Assembly (NCBI GenBank): GCA_002081555.1
Contig: MZNV01000275.1
Coordinates: 1 to 21,289, forward strand
Direction: 5' to 3'
Source of the DNA: Protostelium mycophagum
Taxonomy: Eukaryota; Evosea; Variosea; Protosteliida; Protosteliaceae
DNA: 21,289 bases
Positions 1 through 9,546 of the stretch are shown here, piece by piece (the stretch's first letter is position 1; each line of letters opens with the position of its first letter). Position numbers and translations under genes: made by a program. The notes beneath the pieces were generated by a model that was not told where the DNA came from, did no database searches, and was given only the letters and a program-made list of their open reading frames with translations.

Positions 1-268
1 CCCATTTTAAATTCTCCGAGCGGAACAATGTCTCTCCTCACAATCTCCTTCAGAGTCTTCTCATTATTACAGAATCACAACAGAAGCAACCATGCAACAC
101 AAAGCTCAAGACATCTCTCAACGTGCACTGCACAGAGCCACACCGATACACTTCTCAACAGACTTGACAATAGAAGAGCGGATGTTTGTGCTTGCCCACT
201 GTGTATCAACAAAGATACAGCCCCCAACTGAGAGAAAACCAAAGAGAAAGTTACTGGGACTGTTTTGA
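1..268 (+). CDS. 3' end of an unknown plus-strand gene, cut by the window edge
   Basis: I do not recognise this protein. The clear part is the last exon, 73-268, which is open from a splice acceptor (ATTATTACAG ending at 72) to a TGA at 266-268. It encodes about 65 residues with a charged segment (STDLTIEERMFVLAHC) and a basic tail (ERKPKRKLLGLF). A possible upstream exon is 1-29. Joining it across 30-72 keeps phase 2, but the donor would be GTCTCT, which is weak. An internal ATG at 92 could instead be a start. Codon choice looks protein-like, whereas the antisense frame gives a long leucine/serine string typical of a shadow. It converges on the amidohydrolase relic that ends at 600. Confidence 0.4.
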
Positions 269-599
269 GATCATGAAGAAGATGAGAAGAGTGTATAGCG
301 AGAGGCAAACATAGACAGTTAAATTGGAATAAATCCGACGATTTTGATTTGAACGGATGTTTCTGTTGGAACGGGTTGATTTATCATATTGAATAGATCT
401 TGTATTTATCAAGTGTTCAAGAGTACAAGATATATTTAAAACTACTGCAAACTATAATTTGCTGACCGAACTCTCCACTTCCGATTTCCGAAATATCCTT
501 AGCACTTATTTTTGGATGACTCAAACCATCCACACCTTTATTTTTTGTACACGGATTTTCCCGCGACAAAGGTCTCTTTCACTCAAACCATCCACACCT
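269..599. other. Intergenic stretch with one copy of a 62-bp duplication
   Basis: This stretch separates two convergent 3' ends. Its left part (269-518) is AT-rich with no frame I can support. Its right part holds the first, non-coding unit of a perfect 62-bp tandem duplication (519-580), whose second unit contains the stop codon of the neighbouring amidohydrolase relic. Confidence 0.5.
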
Positions 600-642
600 T
601 TATTTTTTGTACACGGATTTTCCCGCGACAAAGGTCTCTTTC
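519..642. repeat. Perfect 62-bp tandem duplication (two units)
   Basis: Units 519-580 and 581-642 are identical base for base. Each starts ACTCAAACCATCC and ends AAAGGTCTCTTTC. The second unit includes the last coding residues and the TAA (600-602, read on the minus strand) of the amidohydrolase relic. The first unit is therefore a spare copy of the gene's 3' end lying after its stop. Perfect identity points to a recent event or to gene conversion. Confidence 0.95.
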
Positions 643-1966
643 ACATAGACATCTTCGATCTCATTCGGGTGAACTTTTGTGATGTCTTCGCTCAAGAAAA
701 GGAAATCAGCCACCATCCCTTCTGATAGTTTGCCCTACGTCTTTCAGCACATGATGACGTCATAGGACGTGTGATGATGAGTGATGATGGAATATATTTA
801 CTCTTGTTTTTTCTTGGTAAATGGCGTAGGCAGGATGCGAAGTGAAGGCGAGAAGAGATTCTTGAATGTTGATCTTTTGCTGCGGGACCCAGCCGTCAGG
901 ATTCCTTCCGTTGTTTGTTCTCCTGTTGAAATTTGAATTTCAAAAGTAGTCATGAGGCGGCATCACCTCGTTACGGACGCATAGATTCCAGCGATGGGCG
1001 AAGTCGGCGCCACGGGCCAGTCTGATCCGAAAGCGAGAGTCACATTATTGTTAGTTGCCATCTGCAGCATTTAGATTCTTTTCTGGCGAGAAGTTTTTTT
1101 GCTTGTAAAATATGCACCAAAAAGACCAAGCGTCAAAGTTTTAAAACATATTGACTTTGTGCAAAGCCACAAAAAAACAAATACATATCGTTGAACTCCA
1201 ATCCTTCAAATGGACAGACCATCTCTCAGGTGGTACGGCTGCATGGAGGCAATGATGTTGTTCGACGCAAAGGTCTTGATGTCCTGCTCGATGATGTCTT
1301 GTGAATGTTCTATGCGGAATCTGAGTGAAATTTCAGTAAAATCTCGCGAAAATAAAATCACCTTCTATCACGTGGTCCGTTGATTTTCTCGCAGTCCTGA
1401 CTTATTTTGATTATGATGTCATTGGCTCGATCACCTTCATAAAATAAGACATCATATATTGATGCAGCAAAGGAAACATTGTACAAACCTATTGCGTGGA
1501 TGCAGACCTGTATTTCTGCAGCATCAGCACCTAAGGACATGTTCCTCAAAAAATCGGGTGCGTCGACGGATAAACCTGTCAGGTGAATTATTCTCTCGTT
1601 GTAGACCGAAGAGCCTCACCTGTGTTATTGGTATTTACGTATGGATCAAATAACAGTGCCGTCTGGGACCCAAAAGAACCTGTGTAATGCGTAAATATAG
1701 AAATTTCCGGGAAAACTCACCATCAGCAAAGCCCTTCAGACTCCCAATGGTCAAGAAGTCGGAACCTGTCATCTGTCTGGTCAAGAAGTTGGAACCTGTC
1801 ATCTGTCTTTTTTAATATAAGGCAGGAAATGATAAATCTCAATCCACTTGCGGTAAGGGGAATTTGAAACCGCTGTGCAATAGTAAGCTGATGTGTGTAG
1901 TTAAACCTGTCAAACACGTCTAAATGGTCCCAGCTTCAGGATGTCACTCCAAAAGAGTTGAGACGT
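600..1966 (-). pseudogene. Amidohydrolase (YtcJ-like, metal-dependent) relic
   Basis: Nine exon blocks join in phase: 1966-1871, 1806-1721, 1679-1620, 1575-1489, 1434-1362, 1320-1195, 1061-967, 922-802, 734-600. They carry family landmarks in the right order: FNSFGVTS-like then [78 protein letters not shown] and a C-terminal ADFLFL...VYVKETFVAGKSVY. The family normally hydrolyses C-N bonds using two metals. Here the N-terminal half with the HxH metal site is absent; the DNA upstream of 1966 is repeats. Two in-frame TGA codons occur, at 1938-1936 (after GVTS) and 1208-1206 (after YHLRDGLSI), and the residues expected near each are missing. TGA is a real stop elsewhere in the window, so I call this a pseudogene. 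A transcribed, recoded gene is the less likely alternative. Confidence 0.75.
1748..1807. repeat. 30-bp tandem duplication inside an amidohydrolase exon
   Basis: Two 30-bp units (1748-1777 and 1778-1807) differ at one base (GTCGG versus GTTGG). Read on the minus strand in the frame of the relic, they give a doubled ten-residue block, QMTGSNFLTR then QMTGSDFLTI. Family members have a single such block before the FADG motif. The unit length is a multiple of three, so the duplication itself did not break the frame. Confidence 0.85.
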
Positions 1967-2295
1967 CTTTAAAATAAATTCAGGTAATTGAAAAATTTAA
2001 CATGTCTCATTTGTTTCAAAAAAGAATTTAACTGGCAAATAAAATTCTATTTTGTGAACAAACACGGTAAGTCCCGTGCTTCATCGCGGCTATTAACGCC
2101 TCGTCTTTTTGTGCCTCGGTAAAAGACGGGAAAAGAGATTTGTACCAATTTCAAAATTATTGTTTGAAGCAAATAATTTTCAACAATCCCGGTACGGAAC
2201 GTGAGTGTCACGGTAAGGTGGTCACCGGGGTGACAATTGCTTACTGCAATGGTCACGTTGCTTACCAGGATTATAAAAAAATAATTAATATTAAT

Positions 2296-2352
2296 TTCAA
2301 AATTAATATTACATTTTAATACAAATCCTTCAAAATTAATAATACATTTTAA
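2296..2352. repeat. AT-rich direct repeat, 33-bp period
   Basis: The 24-nt units at 2296-2319 and 2329-2352 both read TTCAAAATTAAT then A(T/A)TACATTTTAA, differing at one base, with start points 33 bp apart. The surrounding sequence is almost pure A+T. It may be part of a larger degenerate mobile element that ends near 2401. Confidence 0.6.
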
Positions 2353-2365
2353 AAATTAAAAAACT

Positions 2366-2401
2366 CTAACCGTGGCGCGGGGGAGCTGACAAAACTCTGC
2401 A
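2366..2401. repeat. Dispersed repeat, partial copy of the 19384-19464 fold-back element
   Basis: This segment (CGTGGCGCGGGGGAGCTGAC followed by AAAACTCTGCA) aligns with the right arm of the fold-back element in the kinase intron (CGTGGTGCGGGGAATCTGAC then CAAACTCTGCA), with roughly five differences in about 36 bases. I do not find a matching left arm nearby, so the copy looks incomplete. Confidence 0.6.
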
Positions 2402-2806
2402 ATAATATGAAGAAGAAGGGAAAAGAAGTAGACGGTGCCACCATCCCACACGGAGTGGGAATTGAGGGGTTGGCCGTGGACCACACGGAGTGGGGCGAGG
2501 ACGACAACAACGGGGTTTCGGAGGTCAAGGCTGGAAAGCTCGTCCTCCCATCCCATCACAGTCAAGGACAAAAACAAACCAGGACACAGCTTTTTCAACC
2601 GAAAAATTTTTTATTGGAGGCCAATATTACAATAAGCGTGATCGATGCTCTAAAGAATCCTTTGTCCGCAACAGTTGTTGTATTGCCCCTTTGTGATGAC
2701 ATCAAGCTCATTTTGATGTGACGCCATCCGTTGTTATGGCCACAAACAGTTGCGCCCTTCACTTGATTTTCCGGAGCGAGCTTGGGGAAGGACGCATGCA
2801 TTCTCT

Positions 2807-4282
2807 ATGATCCCTATCATTGCACTTCTATTCCTTATTTCTCCCTCTTTTTCAGCAAATTGTACTCCTCCATGCACCAGTTTTGGAAAATGTGTAGTCT
2901 CTCAAGTTTGGAATGAGACATCAGGAGTAGTAGGACCCCAATACAGTTGCTCTTGCCAAACATTTTACGATGGGGATCAATGCCAGTTTGCTTGGAAAGA
3001 CGATACAAAGTAATCATTTGATGCAATCGAAATAATTAATCTTTCAGTTACATGAAGTGGATTACTGCATATCAAGTGCTGACAGTAGTGTCATTCGCAG
3101 CGGTGGCCTTTTGGGCAATCTACGAACTTTTTCTGCTATTTAGAACTAGGGCAGATCGAAAATACAGCATCGTATCGTATTCCCTCTTCCTTGTTGCATT
3201 TGGAGCAATTTGTAAGGTTACTTATTCTCTTCCTGGTATTCTGTCATTTACTGTCATCACATACCACAAAATGACTTTTTAAATCAGGTCGTAGCGTGGT
3301 ATGGGCCGTCGACCCCAATGCTATCAGAGGAATTTTAAACTTAACAGCCTACCGGATCTTATTTTCTGTGTCATATATAGCATGGTACAGTGCGGGCTAT
3401 GGTGTTGGCATCTATTGGTGAGTAATCATTTCTCCAGAAGATTACAGACAATGACACCAACACAGGATGGAAATCAACATCAAGGCCACGTATACGACGT
3501 TTGTGAGCGCTTTCAAGCCTTTTCTTTTTGTCTTATTATTCATCACATGGGTTGCCCTCCTTCCAATCTCTGCGGTGCCACAATCTACACAGAAGGTCAA
3601 TGGCATCCCCATCACGAGACTGGTTTACAACATCTTACTCATTTTATTGTTGATCGTCCAAACGGCGATAACCATCTTCTTCGGCCTTAAATTGACGAGA
3701 CAGATGAAGGCTTTAAGGAGCAAGGAATGGAAAGTTCTATTCATCAAGGTGAGATATGATATCGATACGTCCATAAGACATGATTGACATTCCATGTCAG
3801 ATGATGGTGTACATGACCATGATCTGTGTCTGCATGATGTTCCTTGTGATAATATTATGTGTACAGACCTATTATGGTCAAACCAACAAGCTCATCTATC
3901 TCATCATACAAGTGTCGAGTCGCGGTCAGTTCTCCAAATTTCCACGAAATTTATGTGACACATCGTAGTGTTTGAGCTGGGGATGAGCTTAGCCTTCATA
4001 TTATTATACGCTCGTAAACTCCCTCTAACCAAAAACACGCCCGAGCAAAATTCAAGCAGCGGCAGTAATGGCCTTCAGGATGGATCATCGGGCGTAAGAA
4101 GGCCTCGGTTCGATTCCTTTCACTGACTCTTTTAGAATGAAATGGATACAGACTCGGTTCGCAGGGGAGATGAGCTTGCCATGGACAACGCAGACGCCAG
4201 TATGGAAGCTGTGGAGCTGTCAGATGCGATGATCACTATAAATATAGAGAGGACTGAGAGAGTACTTGGGGATGGTGATTAG
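2807..4282 (+). CDS. 7-TM protein with EGF-like ectodomain, THH1/TOM1/TOM3-like
   Basis: Seven exons (2807-3009, 3048-3211, 3288-3417, 3466-3748, 3801-3924, 3969-4093, 4136-4282) join in phase to give 391 residues. Residues 1-17 are a signal peptide (MIPIIALLFLISPSFSA). Residues 19-59 hold six cysteines (C19, C23, C29, C48, C50, C59), the pattern of an EGF-like domain. About seven hydrophobic helices follow, with charged loops such as LLFRTRADRKY and GLKLTRQMKALRSKEW. The C-terminal tail of about 80 residues is acidic and Ser/Asn-rich. Helix order and loop pattern recall the THH1/TOM1/TOM3 family of plant and protist membrane proteins; that link is inference from pattern. An orphan 7-TM receptor is the alternative. 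The ATG at 2807 is chosen because it starts the signal peptide; an upstream in-frame ATG at 2750 would bury it. The donor at 3925 is GTCAGT. Confidence 0.8.
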
Positions 4283-4556
4283 AGACGGTTGGGATGATCA
4301 GAACCAATTAGGCAGATGAAGGATCATCGGTGGTTGAAAGACACTTGGCGCAAGAAAGTGTTTCATTGCAAAAACCGAAAGGAGACAAAGTGCTAATAAA
4401 AGTGAAGCGAATGAACGCACCATCTCAACAGAAATATTTTTACATTTTTTATCAGAGGATTTCTTAAGGAATTGAGCGTTATTCAGATCCAACCATCAGG
4501 CACATAAACATTGGATAAAACTATTTTATCAACCGGCTTTCATCCCGCTGGCTTGT

Positions 4557-6348
4557 TTAGATCTCTTTGATCTCTCTCTTGCGGTTTCTGCTCGATGTCT
4601 TTGTGATCTTCACATCCTCCACTTTACCCATCGTTCTCCTTCCCTCTTCAATCTTTCCCTCTTCCGCCTTTTTCTTCTTCTTTTTTTGTTCCATCTACAA
4701 TGATAAGGAATGATATCTTATCAGATATCTCACCTTCTTCACTCTAGACTCGGCGATCTCTCGCTGTCTCTGTTGTTTTTCTTCTCTCTTGCATTCTGGG
4801 CATTCTGGCTCCGCGGATCCGTCCTTCTCCACACACTTGGAGTGGAAAACGTGCATACACGGTAATATCGCAGTGGAGTGAGTGCTATCTATCTGGTCAT
4901 TACAAAGACAGCATGTGGGGTTGCCCCTCCTATGTGTCTCTGGTATGTCCATCGATATCACAAATTCCCATAATAAATCGGATAGATCTGCACCATGGTG
5001 ACCAGAGAATCTCCCAAAGTGGGAGCGATGGGATCCTCTGTACCAAATGAATATGCATTCAATATATCACGATGTATTACGACATCATATCATGACATCA
5101 AGGACTCGTTGAGATATCGTACCTTATGAAAGCCTCTGCGGGTCGGAATTGCTCAATCATAGCGTCAATCTGTCGGGGTCTTGCTCTTGCAATCGGCACA
5201 GAATTTAATTCACCGGCAAGTCCATGCCTTGTCGACATATGTACGGATGGATCGTCCATCTACAACTCTCATTCTCCTATACGTCACAAAATAAATTGTA
5301 TACCTCATCACCGCACAGCGGACACTGCTCAGCTTCATCCAATAAATCCGAGTGTGTTTCCGAAATATGAAGAGACATCTGCAGCTCAGCAAGCTCCGTT
5401 TTTGGACAATATGGACATGTCCAAGACTTCTCTTTCTTCTCTGTTTTTATTAGACCGTAAATAAGAAAAGAAAGGTGGCACGTCTTCAAATAATCATTTT
5501 GTGCCTGCAGAAAATCCACAAAAATTATTGGGTGTCACTATCTCTTCATCGGGTTCGATGATGTGATGTCATGTGAATTATAAACCCACCTTTTGGTTTC
5601 TTTGATGACTCGTCGATCGTCGAAGACGTGAAGATATTATTCGTTGTAGATGGGGTATGCCTGGATCTTGTGCGGGAACCCACAGTGTCTTCCCTCGGCT
5701 TTTTCTGTTTTTCAGAGTCATATAGAGTCTTCACTACTTTTGGCTCCTTCGTTTTCTTCTCTCGTTTCGGCCTGTATTTACTTAGAACCCTCACATGCTC
5801 GAATGGAACCAATAAGAATGATCATCATTCCCGAATGGGCACATAGAAGAAGAATAAAGTGTACGTCAAATCACAATAAATGATCTGATGTTCACCTGCT
5901 GCCTTGTGTGGTGGGTGACGTGGAATAAGTGGGTGAGTATAAATATGTGGGTGAACTGAGGTGTTCGGTACCTGTACATCATCAGAAAAGGAGGACTTTT
6001 GATGGAGACGTACTGTTCTGCATCTCCTCCGCCATCACTCTCTCAGGGGTGATATTAACTGTCCATATTAATGTTGATGACAAATTAAAAAAGTATCATC
6101 ATGTCAAGAGTGAAATTCTCACAGTGAGAAGTAGAGTCTCCAGACTTTCTTCTCCTTCTGGAGGAGATACTTTTCAATCTATCGTCTTCATCATCTTCAT
6201 TTGGACGTTTACGGGGTAAATTCTTGGGTTTCAACTGAGGGAAGGCATCAGATTGAAAAATGGCCGCCCCAATCACCTCTTTGGATTCTGGAGGAGCGAC
6301 TCCTTTGGTCTTTTTACTTCTGGTCTTGCGGGTTTGATCCTCCATCAT
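4557..6348 (-). CDS. C2H2-like zinc finger and RING-H2 protein, probable E3 ubiquitin ligase
   Basis: Eight exons (6348-6123, 6058-6014, 5971-5896, 5771-5590, 5440-5304, 5259-5123, 5037-4734, 4694-4557) join in phase to about 414 residues. The N-terminus is basic and disordered (KTRSKKTKG, RKRPNEDDEDDR, SSRRRRKS). Residues about 183-220 hold a C2H2-like finger (WTCPYC ... HISETH) followed by a CPLC pair. Residues 310-355 are a RING-H2: CCLC, then LPCMHVFHSKC, then ECPEC, with all eight metal ligands. The C-terminus is a lysine-rich, partly helical tail. RING-H2 domains recruit E2 enzymes, so a ubiquitin-ligase role is likely; the substrate cannot be read. The junctions around 5895-5772 and 5589-5441 (introns of 124 and 149 nt) are the least certain. 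The start lies only 34 nt downstream of the preceding gene's stop. Confidence 0.72.
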
Positions 6349-6382
6349 TTATTCTATACAAAAATCGCACTTCAAAAGTCCT

Positions 6383-6900
6383 CTATCTATCCTCTAAAAG
6401 ATAAGGTTGAGGAGCTGTGACTCTATACAAGGAGGAAACTGGGCAGTTCAAGTCAAAAGACTGCAAGTATTTCTTCGCGACTATTGGGCAGCTCTCTCCT
6501 CTATGTGTTGCAGGATGATACTTCTGATCTCTTATGCGGATCTTGTTTGGGCAAAATTTCAAGACGGAATTTTCAGCAGAAGCGTCCGACAAAAAATATT
6601 CTGAATGAACAAAACACGACAAGAAGCTCTCAGAGACCTTTATAGTAGATACAGCCGATGGAGCATTCCTGAGAAACGACACAACATCGCCTTCATGAAG
6701 ATCTTGTAATTGATGATTTAAGAAGATTTGACATTCTACTTGCAAAAGCAGACAACGAAAATATAATGAAGTTGAGGCTGCATTTCGGTGCTGTGCATTC
6801 AAACAACAAATAGAAGCAAAGGAAATGTAATATTCTGCGACAATCTACAAAGAGAAATGAAATGATATCTCACCCGATCTTGCGACAAGTTTGTCGACAT
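6383..6900 (-). CDS. Unknown protein of about 162 residues
   Basis: I do not recognise this protein. Exon 1 (6900-6874) encodes MSTNLSQDR and a 29-nt intron (6873-6845, GTGAGA...TTTGTAG) leads to exon 2 (6844-6383), open to a TAG at 6385-6383. The product is mixed helical, with eight or so cysteines (CCLNAQHR, RCLLLQVECQ, KFCPNK, GESCP, LNCPV) but no spaced zinc motif. The same frame runs open past 6900 to an ATG at 6981. I prefer 6900 because 6918-7017 appears to hold the promoter and 5' leader of the divergent ubiquitin gene. If 6981 is used, 27 more residues are added. The tight gap to the RING gene downstream suggests overlapping 3' and promoter sequences. Confidence 0.6.
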
Positions 6901-6967
6901 TCCGAGGTTCTCATCGTTTTCTGTCGACAAGCGTTCTCGAACGACCAAGTCTTTTCCATCGAGCAAG

Positions 6968-7706
<739 letters not shown>

Positions 7707-7957
7707 GTTGCATTATAGGCCAATAAATTGCTCGAACGAATTAAAGACTCTTTCATCTTTATGTTTTTTATTGTAGAGTTGTGGTTGTCTTAGCATCTTA
7801 TTTTCACTCCTGCAGGGAAGTTGGTTGTTTAGTCTTTCATGTTGATGGAAGTGAAGAGAGTGCGTTTAGATATACTTTTTTATTGGTCAGCCTTAGCAGA
7901 AAATGAAGGCGAGCCGAGCCACTATAAATGATCGTCCTTATTGACATGTTGATCTGC

Positions 7958-8733
7958 TCAGATGATCTTACATCCTCCCTTTTTCGGCTTTTTCGTCGTG
8001 ACTTTTTCGCCGCTATTTGCCTGGCGATGTCTCCTGGCCATACGGACGAGCTCATAAAAGCATTCTTCAATGTTGATCCTGTCTTTGGCAGAGGTTTCGA
8101 AGAAGGGAACACCCCACTGTTTGGCCATGTCCTTTCCTTCCTGCAGAGAAAATGTGAGATTAGAGTTGCGAGAAAGATAGAAACATTACTTGTGTTGGGA
8201 TGGCTCGAGAGGATTCTAAATCGCACTTGTTCCCGATCAGAATCATGGGAATGATGCTTGCTATTGAAGAGTTACAGTCGGCGAGGTTTTTGTCTTGAGT
8301 CTGATAAATCTTCTCTCTGAATTGTTCACATTCCTGTATGGGTTGGTACGACAGCCCACATAAAACAAACCCACTTTGTATGAGTCTCTGGATGTGATAG
8401 AATAGACAAGAAAGAAACAATCTCCAGTTCTTATATACTGCTCTCTGAGAGAAGAATACTCCTCCTGTCCGGCAGTATCTAGAGATATGAGACTTAACAT
8501 CGCGAAAAGAACCCACCCAAAATGTCCAGTGTGACTGTCTCATCATCCACCATGACTGTCTTCCTATACGCCTCCTCAATGGTGGGATCGTACTCTGAAA
8601 GAAACTTTCCCTTTATAGAGTCATTTTGGAGCTTTTGATTTCATTTCGAGCTCCTCACCTGGAGGAACATCATCGTGATAGAACTCTTCCCGACGGCTCC
8701 ACCGCCCAGAACCACTTGTTTAAAGGCGGACAT
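7958..8733 (-). CDS. Ras-family small GTPase with CAAX box
   Basis: Five exons (8733-8659, 8610-8517, 8478-8375, 8333-8190, 8140-7958) give 199 residues. All G motifs are present: P-loop GGGAVGKS (residues 10-17), effector loop [11 protein letters not shown] with the switch I threonine, DTAGQEEY with the catalytic glutamine, NKCD and ETSAK. A basic tail ([11 protein letters not shown]) ends in the CAAX box CKII; final Ile favours geranylgeranylation by the usual rule, and the adjacent lysines suit membrane binding. The family switches between GDP and GTP at the plasma membrane or endomembranes. The P-loop has Ala where H-Ras has Gly13. Ras rather than Rho or Rab is supported by the effector loop and DTAGQEEY. 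It converges on the ubiquitin gene with 251 nt between stops. Confidence 0.93.
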
Positions 8734-9050
8734 CTTCCCTCTTGATTTTTTTGCTTTTAGAGGTTGTGGTAGCGATGGATGCTGCTGTGGGCGATGTGTT
8801 TTTTGCTTTTTGGTGGGGTTTTAAAAATTCCGCTTGTTAACGAGGAACACCACCACAACAGCAGACAATTAAGACAGCAGGCTCAAAAACATTTTCGAAG
8901 TAGATAAAAGATCCGAAAAAGAAAGAGAAGAGCACTGCTGTTGTGCACAACTCTTTTAGAATGAAGTAGAGTTACGTTTGATCGAATGTCTGATGAAGAA
9001 AAGCATTGTGATAGTTGCAAAGATGTTTATATCGTAGGGTTGAGCTCGTT
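8734..9050. other. Intergenic, upstream of the Ras gene
   Basis: This 317-nt gap between the Ras start and the Pmp3 stop should hold the Ras promoter. Near the ATG it is rich in T on the plus strand (runs of TTTTTTGC at about 8750 and 8800). I see no TATA box, RNA gene or supported reading frame. Confidence 0.4.
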
Positions 9051-9274
9051 CTAACGTGTCTTTGAGAGGACATATAAGGCATGAATTACTCCAGGAATCC
9101 ATCCAAGTATCGTCAAAATCAGATTGATGACAAAGTCCCTGCCACAACCAGCCATAACAATGACCTAGAGGTCTGTCAGCATTATAAAGGTTTGTCGTGA
9201 CAAATTCCACATACCGCAATTGGTGGCACCAAGATGCAAAGTATGATCAGAAGGATATCTCCACAGCCTCCCAT
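9051..9274 (-). CDS. PMP3: Pmp3/UPF0057-family small membrane protein
   Basis: Two exons (9274-9215 and 9164-9051) encode 57 residues. Exon 1 reads MGGCGDILLIILCILVPPIA; exon 2 continues VIVMAGCGRDFVINLILTIL then GWIPGVIHALYVLSKTR. The features are the family's own: two membrane helices, the PP in the first, the conserved G-C-G/D-F-N-L-L-T core and GxIPGxIHAxY in the second. Length is typical (50 to 60 residues). Family members modulate plasma-membrane potential and cation tolerance in fungi and plants. The 50-nt intron (9214-9165) has a GTATGT donor and CTCTAG acceptor. The gene is easily missed because neither exon alone shows the whole family pattern. Confidence 0.93.
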
Positions 9275-9546
9275 TATTCGTATTCGGTGTGTTGTGTGTT
9301 GTTCGTGTTTGTCGAAGTGAATCCGTCACCATCGTCTTTCTGCATACGCACACAAGTTTCTTTGAAAACTCGAGATATAACCCGCAGTGAGTCCGGGGCT
9401 CATTGAAAATCGATTTTCAGAATTTGTGCAGTGAAGTCTGCTTCTCTGCTTGTTTAAGACATCAGCACAGGGACAAAGAAGTTACTTGGCCTATTCTGTC
9501 GTCTATGTTGAAAGTAACGAAAGTTTTGAAAACAATTTTTATATGC
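9275..9546. promoter_or_regulatory. Pmp3 upstream region with a 14-bp palindrome
   Basis: This 272-nt gap lies between the Pmp3 start and the MAM33-like stop and should contain the Pmp3 promoter. A perfect 14-bp palindrome, GAAAATCGATTTTC, occupies 9405-9418. It could bind a dimeric regulator, but its location 130 nt upstream of the ATG is the only support. Confidence 0.3.

Larger units (their letters stand above)
1967..2806. other. Repeat-rich intergenic region without a supported gene
   Basis: Between the amidohydrolase relic and the 7-TM gene I see no spliced frame worth calling. It contains a small GC-rich hairpin (CACGG/CCGTG at 2063-2078), a hairpin GTCACC/GGTGAC at about 2221-2234, an AT-rich direct repeat with a 33-bp period (2296-2352), and a segment (2366-2401) that matches the right arm of a fold-back element at 19384-19464. 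Overlapping frames of 80 to 104 codons at 2356-2721 exist on both strands but resemble nothing I know. Confidence 0.5.

Noticed and set aside
1723-1917. Minus-strand frame through the 30-bp duplication (TDDRFQLLDQTDDRFRLLD)
   Set aside because: The frame carrying QMTGSDFLTIGSLKGFADG matches the amidohydrolase family; this one is a shifted reading of the same exon.
2407-2721. 104-codon plus-strand frame and the overlapping 80-codon minus frame
   Set aside because: Both strands are open over the same GC-rich segment, neither shows a family motif, and the region is full of repeat fragments.
4298-4492. 64-codon minus frame between the 7-TM and RING genes
   Set aside because: It lies in a convergent 3' region, has no splice partner in phase that I could find, and shows no family motif.
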